From Acipenser ruthenus (taxonomy: Eukaryota > Chordata > Actinopteri > Acipenseriformes > Acipenseridae), in contig NC_081190.1 of assembly GCF_902713425.1 (NCBI RefSeq), forward strand, positions 98,835,571 to 98,899,570: a stretch of DNA of 64,000 nucleotides. The letters are read 5' to 3'. The position numbers and the translations under genes are program-made. The notes beneath the pieces are model-generated. The model was given only the letters and a program-made list of their open reading frames with translations. It made no database searches and was not told where the DNA came from. Positions 1 to 11,000 of this stretch are shown here, one piece after another; position 1 is the first letter of the stretch; every line of letters begins with the position of its first letter.

Positions 1-895
1 TTTATTTATTTATTTATTTATTTATTTGAGAAGGGTAAACTGCTGTTTACCAAAAAGAAGCAAAAGAAAAAGGTAATGTAAGTACACAATGTGAATAATT
101 GATCAAAAAATCTATTCTATCAGGACGTTTCGGACCGCAAGTCCTTCTTCAGCTGGATGGAAAAAGCAGTGCTGTAAACAAGCTGCTATAAACAAGTTGT
201 CTTTCAAAAGAAAATTTCCGGAGGATGATGGCATGATGACATCAGAATAGAATGTTAATTCCAAGAGGTTCCAAAGTGCCAAATTTGAAAATGAATTTGC
301 GTTATTTTTGCTGCCTGGCTGCATTTGTCCCATAGCAGTGATTTGTCCCACAAATTGCAGCGTGGTCATTTGTGATGAAATGTCTGGCAACAGGAGATGT
401 GGAGGTGTTCATTCTTATACTTCGTAGATGTTCCACAAAGCGATCAGCTAAACGTCGTTCTGTTTCTCCGATGTACAGTTTGTTACACTTCACGCAACCA
501 ACACAGTATACTATTCCTTTACTGGTGCAAGTAAGTCACGTGAATAGTAAATGAAGATTTTTGCCCCTTTTTATATATTTATTATACCTCCAGTTTCTTA
601 TTTTCCTCAATATTTTGTCCTAGCCAGGTATCCCCACAATTGGATAAGGTGTTGCCTGAATATTAGCCTTGTAAGTATTCAGTTTTGATGAGTTGTGATG
701 AAGTATTATACTGAAAAATAATCTTCTTATCTGACTGTAATCTAAAGTTGAAAAAAAGTTGAAAAACCACTGCTGCCCATTTTTGTTCCTGTCTCTTCCT
801 ACAATCTAATCGGGGATTGCAGGTTTACCTTTGGTCATCTTTTACCCCTATACTCACTATTAGCATTACACTCTTAACCTAGCATCTCATTTCAG
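1..895 (+). other. NELFA intron 1 (3' part)
   Basis: A TTTA microsatellite at 1-27, the Penelope-like fragment, and then plain AT-rich intron to the acceptor at 891-895. Nothing coding for the host is seen. Confidence 0.7.
100..545 (-). mobile_element. Penelope-like element fragment with GIY-YIG endonuclease remnant
   Basis: On the - strand a short frame reads CVKCNKLYIGETERRLADRF followed by VEHLRSI and VARHF, the pattern of the GIY-YIG endonuclease at the C terminus of Penelope-like retroelements. Nearer the window edge a peptide PAEEGLAVRNVL is typical of the 3' tail of these elements. Only this 3' part is present and it is broken. It sits in NELFA intron 1 in antisense. Confidence 0.7.
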
Positions 896-1067
896 ATGAA
901 GGAGGCGTTGTCTGAAATCATCCAGCTTGCCACCTTGGACACGGAGCCCTGGGTGCTGATGGTGGCTGATATTCTGAAGTCCTTCCCAGAGACAGGCTCT
1001 CTCAATCTGGATCTAGAGGAGCAGAACCCCAATGTGCAGGACATCCTGGGAGAGCTCCGAGAGAAAG
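896..1067 (+). CDS. nelfa: NELFA exon 2
   Basis: Encodes 57 residues starting MKEALSEIIQLATLDTEPWV plus one base of the next codon. The acceptor is ttcag just before 896. Homology stops after LREK at AAA G, and what follows is GCAAGA, so the donor is GC rather than GT. The next exon supplies TC to make a Val codon. Confidence 0.93.
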
Positions 1068-2017
1068 GCAAGAGCTCAGTACATCACCGTACAACGTTGA
1101 TCTTGGAATCACAATCAGGGTTGAGCTCAATTCCTGTTTTTCAATTCCAGTCCCATTTTAAAATCAATTGCCACAATATCCCAAATATCTCTGGCATTCT
1201 TTACTGTCTTGTCCCTGTAGCACACCGTAATTCATTTCCTGTGGCACCATTTTAGTGAATGTCAGGATTTCATGAGTATAATCATAGTTTGAATATAAAA
1301 TTAGTCACAGAACTGCATTATGTAGCAAAGCACTCAAACTGAAGGACTTGTGAATGGGACGTTTATTTTTTTTTAACTTTCTGATGGTTCATTGGGTAGA
1401 AAGAGGGTTGCTTGTATCTACTGTCAAAGTGAGTGCCAGTATCACATTAGTGCATCTAGTCTGCTTTCACTTCTCAAAATACACTTTCTAGTAGTTTTTC
1501 TCCTACAGACAACAACAATACAACAACAAATTAAATTCAGGATCGCTGCAAACCCATGAATCAAGCTCAGTACGATACTATAATCAGTGCTGTTGGATAG
1601 CTACCGACTGCAGACCTGTTAACATTGTAGCTTTGTTTTATTTCAGTAACCACATTTATTTTTAAAATATAGCCTATTATTTACAATTTTGGAGGATATA
1701 ACCGTTACTCTGTGAATGTTTTGTTTTACTTAAGCAATTTCAAGTTACTAATAAAATAATTATTATTATTATAAACAGCAATGAAAAACATCAGTTTGAG
1801 TAAAGGAAACTGATAATTGTAAATGCAGTAAGGTGAGTAATAAACTGACTCCATTGGGATTTAGCAGTTGGTTCAAACAATTTAACAGTAATGCTGGATT
1901 GTAAGTAAATATACAACTATAAATGATGATAATAATAGCATCAACAAACTTAAATGAGATGGATGCAGTAATTGTATCAATTAAATATGCGATTTAAAAC
2001 TAAGGTTAACTGAGAAA

Positions 2018-2078
<61 letters not shown>

Positions 2079-5000
2079 TATTTCTTAGCAGACGCCCTTA
2101 TCCAGGGTGACTTACAATTGTTACAAGATATCACATTATACATTATTTCACATTATACAGATATTGCATTATTTTTACATACAATTACCCATTCATACAG
2201 TTGGGTTTTTACTGGAGCAATCTAGGTAAAGTACCTTGCTCAAGGGTACAACAGCAGTGTCCCCCGCTGGGGATTGAACCCACAACCCTCCGGTCAAGAG
2301 TCCAGAGCCCTAACCACTACTCCACATTATTTTTTTTTATCGCTTGACAGCGCATTATATATATATATAAAAAAAGTTAATCTCAAGCACAGGTGACGCT
2401 GAACAGCAGTTTTAAACCCGGAGAGGCTTGACAATGACTCAATGGAATCTGGAAGGGTATTCCAGAACCCCAAGGCTGTGCCAAAGAAAGCATAATGACA
2501 CAACTGAAGAGATAAGGACTGATGGTCAGAGCAGCTCTGTGGAGACTCTCAGCCCAGGTCTTTACGAGCACAGACTGACAGAGGCAGAACACAGTGAATG
2601 CAAAACTAGAGAAGTGAGCAAGAATAAAATAGAACCTTCTGCACCATTAAACTGAGCTGACAAAGCAGTTTAAAATTGACATGGTGCCCGATTGTTATCT
2701 CTTAAGACCAAATGCTTTGCATTACTGACTTTGTATTCGGTACACAACTGTATTCTTTCAATTTCTAAGGCAATGTAAATTAACCCTTTTTGTGGCTGTA
2801 ATTTTACAGAGCAACCACTGCCACTGAGAGTATTTGAGGTACTGATTTCATATTTGCAGAGTTACATAAACAGTGCAGGCTAAATGGGTTGCCAGCCTTG
2901 ACATTAACATCTGACGTTTTATAAAGCTGCCATATGTGCTGTTACTTTAAATATTTATTTGAGATTCAGTTTGCAGTATTGATTCCAGTATCCAAAATTA
3001 CACATCTATAGCTTAAACATTTATTGTTGGACACAACCAATGTGGTGCCTAGTTTTAAACAGAAAGCAGATCATGATCAGTTATCTAAATCTCTGGGAGA
3101 TAGCTCGGGTACTGAGCTGGTCTGTCATCAGGAGAGGATTCGGGTAGCACTAATGAGTGCCTGTCTTATATATCCTACCTAACTGTGTGTGTGTGTAGCT
3201 GAACTCTGCTTGCTCTCTGTTTTCCTAACTATCTAAAGACTATACATTTCTAGGCGTCAGTGATAATGTTCCAGACACAGGTCACACAAGGTCAAATGTA
3301 TCCCAGTGTATCAATTCCTTTTCCTCTTTCTTGGTTTGGTTGAATGGAAAACGCTCCCACAGCTGCAGCTGAATTGTGCTTCACAATATTTTTTTAACTT
3401 TCGTTGACCCCTGCACTTGGTTCTCAGATTAATATTATTATTGGTTTATTTATTTGGCAGATCCAAGGTGACAGTATTTAGATCCGCCACTTTAGATCAG
3501 TCAGATAACTGCGTTGTCTTCACATTTTGTACACCACTGTGTTTTACAGTTATCCTACATTGATATTGTTCAATAAACCCAGCTGTTCAGTGGCTGTATA
3601 TACAGCCTTTAACTACATTGTTTGTAAAGTGAAATATTTTAGACATTTCAAATATGTTGGGTTGCTTTATTTTTGTTATCTGGTGTGTTGTGTTTTTTTT
3701 TTTTTAATAACTTGTGCAAGGAGAAGCACCGTCTGTCCATGTGTGGACTGGTCTGACCACTTCAGTTCTAGAGCAGTAGATTTCAAACTGGGAATGTGCT
3801 CAGTGTTGTTAAAATTACAAAAAATTTACATTTAAATAGAGAACCCCCTTTTTAAAAGCTTATTTTTGTTTCCAGTCAGTGAATGTGAAGCTTCTGCCAT
3901 GTTGCCGCTGGAGTGCCAGTACCTAAATAAAAATGCCCTCACAACTCTTGTCGGACCACTGACCCCTCCAGTGAAACACTTTCAACTGAAGAGGAAACCC
4001 AAAAGTGCCACCCTCAGAGCAGAGCTGTTACAGAAATGTAAGTGTATTGGACTTGATCCTCCCCCGTTTTTCAAGTGCTTTAGAAGTGCTCTATTAAACT
4101 CTGTATTCTAGGATTCTCTGGGTCAAATTTGATTGTGGCAGTCATACAAATCAAAGCTTCATATCTCGGAGATCATTTGAGGTAGCGACTTCTTCATAGT
4201 TAAAGCTAGTGATTTCATATTGTTATATAAACATTGCAGGCTTACAGTAGAAAACAGTAATCTTTAGGGCAGTGTGACAAAAACAATTTATTTTGCTTAA
4301 ATGTTTAAACCACAGTCCTCATTTGAGCAGTTATTGCTATGTTTGTATGCAATATTTCTGTAAAAAAAAAAAAAAAATCTGGGTTATATATTTGATCAGA
4401 CTGAAGCAAAAGCAACTTTTGAGCTAGTTTTCTACAATTGAAATAGTTGTGTTATTTGCACAGGATTCAGAATGGGGTCCAAGTATCCCTCCAATGCATT
4501 TCTTTTGATTATTTGCATTAGTACTGTGTGTTTCACCAATATTGCTCAAAACCACGATTGTTGGCTTTTATTCCAACCTTTTCATTTAATCCTTCCACAG
4601 TAGAATCCCTTTTCATTTAGAATCCCTTTTCATTTCATCCTTCCACAGTAGAATCCCTTTTCATTTCATCCTTCCACTGTAGAATCCCTTTTCATTTAGA
4701 ATCCCTTTTCATTTCATCCTTCCACAGTAGAATCCCTTTTAATTTCATCCTTCCACTGTAGAATCCCTTTTCATTTAGAATCCCTTTTCATTTCATCCTT
4801 CCACAGTAGAATCTCTTTTCATTTCATCCTTCCACAGTAGAATCCCTTTTCATTTAGAATCCCTTTTCATTTCATCCTTCCACAGTAGAATCCCTTTTCA
4901 TTTCATCCTTCCACAGTACAATCCCTTTTCATTTCATCCTTCCACAGTAGAATCCCTTTTCATTTCATCCTTCCACAGTACAATCCCTTTTCATTTCATC

Positions 5001-8000
5001 CTTCCACAGTACAATCCCTTTTCATTTCATCCTTCCACAGTACAATCCCTTTTCATTTCATCCTTCCACAGTACAATCCCTTTTCATTTCATCCTTCCAC
5101 AGTACAATCCCTTTTCATTTCATCCTTCCACAGTACAATCCCTTTTCATTTCATCCTTCCACAGTACAATCCCTTTTCATTTCATCCTTCCACAGTACAA
5201 TCCCTTTTCATTTCATCCTTCCACAGTACAATCCCTTTTCATTTCATCCTTCCACAGTACAATCCCTTTTCATTTCATCCTTCCACAGTACAATCCCTTT
5301 TCATTTCATCCTTCCACAGTACAATCCCTTTTCATTTCATCCTTCCACAGTACAATCCCTTTTCATTTCATCCTTCCACAGTAGAATCGACAAACTTTAC
5401 GAATTGTATCATTTCGATTTAAGGTAGAGGTCAAATCATTTTGCCCCTATGGCTCTGATAACTTTGAAGTTTAATGACTGTTCAGTAAAACAAATACATT
5501 CAAGTTCAAGCGTTTGTTTCATACACGCCTGTTTTATTTCTTTCCATTTTTGTTTCGCGCTACAGCAACAGAAACTGCTCAACAGCTTAAGAAGACTGCT
5601 GGAGTGCCTTTTCATGCCAAAGGGAGGGGCTTGGTCAAGAAAATTGATACAACAAGTAAGTATAACAAGAGGCACCTGCTGGTCTGAAACTAAAACAAGA
5701 AGAGGGGAGTTATCTGTTAAAGTGAAGAGATACTTTCTTAGTGGAATGAAGACAGAAAATACTTTGCTTTGTATTTTAATAACATAAGTATTGAGATCAT
5801 CAGGATTAAAGTTTAGTTCAGGGTGTTTTTTGCTGTTTACATGTTGCTTTTTTCCTCCGCTGCTTTTTTTCAGAGTCCCAGTTTATGCATCTGGCCAGAG
5901 ATTCCTAATGTTGTATGTCTAGTGTGCCTGTTGTGGGCTTTTGAGTTCAAAATAGCAGGATGGAGATTGGTCGGATTTGTATAAAGTTGTAAATAAACTT
6001 TCAAATGGTGTTACTTCTAACATGTATCCTTTCCTTTACATGAATCCATATATACCCCAAAGGTTTAGCATGTCCTTATCAACTATGGTTTGTTTTTTCC
6101 TCTGTAGCACCCCTCAAAGGTATACCAAAAGCTCCATTCAGGAGCCCCACAACCCCTAGTGTGTTCAGCCCAACAACCAACAGAACGCCCATTCAGCCCC
6201 CGAGAACTCCTCTGCGCAAGGAGCGCGGTGTCAAGGTAGACATCTTTTATTTTAGTTTGCATGTACACTCTAGTTTAGGAATATGACAACATCAATAACT
6301 TTAAACTCTTGATCATAAAATACATTGGAAGTACTAAACGAAACTTACTCTTAAACAAATGTTTCATGAAAATCTTTGATAAAGACAAGTGTAGGAGCCA
6401 ATTAGTATTTTTTGCCTATATTATTTATGAGAAGACATATTTTGATACATTATATTTGTCTATTACGCATTTACAGTAATAGGGTAGTATATCTTTAAGA
6501 GAGCGAGCTTTGTTAGGTTCTGGGGCTCGCGCGCTTTTGTATAAATTTGTTAAATACTCTGTTGTAGACATAGCTTTGGAGCCTCACGGTTTTCTTACCC
6601 TGTCGTGTTATCTTCGTTATTCTGTGGAAATTACCGGTCAATAACTTATCTGTTATTACGCTGAAAATCCTGTAAAATAACTGTGAATACTAACCTGTGG
6701 AAACCTGAGGAATAAAAGTTGTATTGCTTTATTTTACTACGGAGTCTGTGTGGATTGGATAACGTTAGATGGATACGCGTCAGCCATACCAGCCCAAGCT
6801 ATGCAAATTTGGATGTTATACAACAAGTGCTTCTCATTTTGTTCTTTGTGGGGGAAAAAATTCAGTTACTTAAAAATTTAGATTTTATAGTTTACATGTG
6901 ATGTTAAAGACGTGTAGCATTGCTCTGTATACATTACATACTGTAGGTCTGCTTGTGGTATAGTTTCGTGACCCCTAGTTTGGAACTCCTGTTCCAAGAA
7001 CATCTCTACTACGCCTAACTAATGATGCCTCTCCGTTGCATGCTCACAGTTGACTTCCTCGCATAGCTACGTTCGACACATACCAGTATCTGACATTTCT
7101 TTCAAATAATGCTCTTGTTCTAGGCGAGGGTATTGTGGCTTTGAGGTTGCTTTTTTTAAATTTTATTTGGCCTTTTCTTCAGGCTCAGAATGTCAGGTCA
7201 AAGTCAAAATTTTGGAATTGTCGATAGTCTCCTGAATACATATTTGTAACATGGCCCATGTTGTTGTGTAAAGGTATATATGTTTAACCAAGGCAGCTGT
7301 ACTGTCACTTGTACTGTATTTTCTGGTATAATTAAATAAAATTACACAACTAATGGGTGGCCAGTTGCTTCTGCTGAACGTAACCACTTCATCTGTAATC
7401 CCGTTCATCACAGTGAATGAAACGGAAGGACCATTAGTGCTTGCAGTACATTTTAATACTGGAGTACGGTAGAAAGATAGATGAACAGAGTAACAGGTCA
7501 AATGCTGTGTGAAGTCTAGTTTCTGGTGTTTTTCCACAGTTACTAGATATCTCAGAACTGGATATGGTAGGTGCTGGTCGGGAAGCAAAGAGGAGAAGAA
7601 AAACACTGGGTAAGTACAGAAACTTTGCTTGTCCAGGTACGAAACGGTGAAGTGACAGGTTCTTCTGTAGAGCGCTGGCTGAGAGGGATAATTCATATTG
7701 CTCTGAAGCACATATTACACCTATGCAGTAGTACAATTAGAAACACCGTGCACAAAATAATTTCATTCCAAAAAATACATTATTCGGGTGCGAGCCACAA
7801 AGGTTTTATATTGTATTTAAAATGTTTTTTAGAGCTTCATAAACTGATTCATGCCAGAAAAGCTTTTACAGTTTGACTCATTTTTTTTGTCCCTAAACAG
7901 ACTCTGAAGTTGGAGACAAACCAGCGAAAGAAGAAATGGTTGTTGAGAATGCGACACCCGATTATGCTGCGGGTCTCGTCTCTACGCAGGTATCGCACAT

Positions 8001-11000
8001 CAGAACCCGCTTTCTTTTTCTTCTTTTGCATCATGGAAACTTCTTTATAAGAGCTGGTCTGAGGTTCAGTTGGCTAAAACAAATAATTAAGGACATTTTA
8101 CTGGTTTTGTAGTGCTGAAGTAACTGTAATATACTTTAACGTTTTGCTTATAAATTTAAGTTTAATTAACAGCATGAACGATTTAATAAAATATAACACC
8201 AAAAAACATTTGCCGCATATATCTTGTATATTGGAACTTATTTATACTTTAGAAGCAAAGTTGTAGTCAAACTTCAGGTAGGGATATTGCATTCTAGGTC
8301 ATTGTATGCATTACTTTCGGTTTTCTTATAAGAAGTTATGCTTTTAAAGTAGGAAGCTGCAACCTACTGATGCCTGTAATGTTTCTTTGTATGTTACTGA
8401 CACACCTTCACTGGACCAGTTTCCACCATTCTATAAATGTTTTGTTGCTTCCTACAGAAACTTGGTGCTTTAAACAGCGAGAGTGCATTACCCTCTACAA
8501 GTTATTTGCCCGCAACTCCTAGTATGGTACCATCATCTTCATACATTCCCAGCTCGGAAACACAGCAGGGTGAGTATTAAAAAGTTGTGCATGTGATAGT
8601 TTGCTTGTGTTTCTTTTCTTTCCTGCCAAATACAGTGTGTAAATATTTGCTGATGGTTTAGAACAGCTATGACTGGATGGTAAATATGATAGAGAAAGGA
8701 TCTTTCAAAGCTAGAAACACTCTCTTCCTGCACCACACCCTGGTTTAGGTGCCAACAATCAGGCCGCTGCTAAATCTACTCTGAACTGATTGCACTTCTC
8801 ATTCACAGCTTGAGTAAGTCTCACTTGAGATTGTAGGGTTACTATTAGTTGTTCATTCAGCTATAGAAGAGGAAACAATTATTTAACAGGGGTCTGATTG
8901 CACAAACTCCTGCCTCCAGATAATACATAATTGAGGGTATTATTTGGGTAACTAGATCATTTGTATAGCATTTTAAAGCACACTCATGTTCGTTCTTCTC
9001 TCCCCAGCTAACACAGCAGGTTCGGTCCGGGAGGCGCTACAGACCAGCCGGCAGCCAGAGGAGCCCACGACCCCCAACAGCACACTGCCCAGCCAGTTCA
9101 AGCAGAGGACGCCCATGTACAACAGCAGCACCAGCCCCTCAACACCCACTTCTCCGCCTGCCGCCAGCAGCACCCCGACCCCCAGCACTCCCCCAGCCGC
9201 GGCACCACAACCCGCCGTGCAGCAACCGCAACCCCCGCCACAGCAGCAGCAACCCAAGAAGAGCCTGTCCCTTACTGTGAGTACCCGCCTGTCCCTCACT
9301 GTGAGTACCCGCCTGTCCCTCACTGTGAGTACCCGCCTGTCCCTCACTGTGCGAGCACCCGCCTGTCCCTCACCAAGTACCGCACTGTACCCAAACACTG
9401 CCTGTCCCTCACTGTAAGTACCGCACTCTACCCAAACACTGCCTGTCCCTCACTGTAAGTACCGCACTCTACCCAAACACTGCCTGTCCCTCACTGTAAG
9501 TACCGCACTCTACTCAAACACTGCCTGTCCCTCACTGTAAGTACCGCACTCTACTCAAACGCTGCCTGTCCCTCACTGTAAGTACCGCACTCTACCCAAA
9601 CGCTGCCTGTCCCTCACTGTAAGTACCGCACTCTACCCAAACGCTGCCTGTCCCTCACTGTAAGTACCGCACTCTACCCAAACGCTGCCTGTCCCTCACT
9701 GCAAGTACCGCACTCTACCCAAACGCTGCCTGTCCCTCACTGCAAGTACCGCACTCTACCCAAACGCTGCCTGTCCCTCACTGCAAGTACCGCACTCTAC
9801 CCAAACGCTGCCTGTCCCTCACTGCAAGTACCGCACTCTACCCAAACGCTGCCTGTCCCTCACTGCAAGTACCGCACTCTACCCAAACGCTGCCTGTCCC
9901 TCACTGCAAGTACCGCACTCTACCCAAACGCTGCCTGTCCCTCACTGTAAGTACCGCACTCTACCCAAACGCTGCCTGTCCCTCACTGTAAGTACCGCAC
10001 TCTACCCAAACGCTGCCTGTCCCTCACTGCAAGTACCGCACTCTACCCAAACGCTGCCTGTCCCTCACTGCAAGTACCGCACTCTACCCAAACGCTGCCT
10101 GTCCCTCACTGCAAGTACCGCACTCTACCCAAACGCTGCCTGTCCCTCACTGCAAGTACCGCACTCTACCCAAACGCTGCCTGTCCCTCACTGCAAGTAC
10201 CGCACTCTACCCAAACGCTGCCTGTCCCTCACTGCAAGTACCGCACTCTACCCAAACGCTGCCTGTCCCTCACTGTAAGTACCGCACTCTACCCAAACGC
10301 TGCCTGTCCCTCACTGTAAGTACCGCACTCTACCCAAACGCTGCCTGTCCCTCACTGTAAGTACCGCACTCTACCCAAACGCTGCCTGTCCCTCACTGTA
10401 AGTACCGCACTCTACCCAAACGCTGCCTGTCCCTCACTGTAAGTACCGCACTCTACCCAAACGCTGCCTGTCCCTCACTGTAAGTACCGCACTCTACCCA
10501 AACGCTGCCTGTCCCTCACTGTACCACTCTGTACCCAAAACTAAGCTTGCTCTACATTGTAAGTACCACACAATGATTAATTTTGTGGCACATTGTCAAC
10601 AACAGACACACCATGCTTATTTAAGACCATACAACTGAATTGTTTGGTTCATTTGGGAGAGGTCATTTTGAACTGTCCCTTCCACAGAGAGAACAGATGT
10701 ACGCTGCGCAAGAAATGTTCAAGACGGCTAACAAGGTTACAAGACCGGAGAAGGCCCTGATACTGGGGTTCATGGCAGGATCTCGAGGTATGTTAATAAA
10801 TACGTCTGTTCTATACTTTGTAAAGCGCATTTTATTCCTGAACTATGTGCTGTGTCCCCCAGTTTGTGGACCTACTTTCATTGTAATAAACTTTAGCTGC
10901 AGCAACTGTGGTATAGTTATTTATTCTCAGTTGTTTTGTACTTCCAGTTGGTATTAACAGTAACACATGGCTCAAGCAAACGTTTGGTTTATATTTTATT

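Larger units (their letters stand above)
1068..3875 (+). other. NELFA intron 2 (GC-AG)
   Basis: Starts GCAAGA and ends TTTCCAG. It contains an ATT microsatellite, a fish interspersed repeat directly after it, and a stretch at about 2390-2660 whose short open frames on both strands are not recognisable as genes and which may be an older repeat. The remainder is AT-rich without features. Confidence 0.75.

Noticed and set aside
2383-2655. Overlapping open frames of 69 and 75 residues in intron 2
   Set aside because: No similarity recognised, both inside an intron, probably part of an old repeat.
6480-6900. Possible old solo-LTR or other repeat in NELFA intron 5 (TATAAA and AATAAA motifs)
   Set aside because: No terminal motifs, target duplication or internal part identified; left as undefined.
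8986-9417. Open frame continuing from NELFA exon 9 into the minisatellite (SLSLTVSTRLSLT repeats)
   Set aside because: Read-through of the donor. NELFA orthologues join LSLT directly to REQM.
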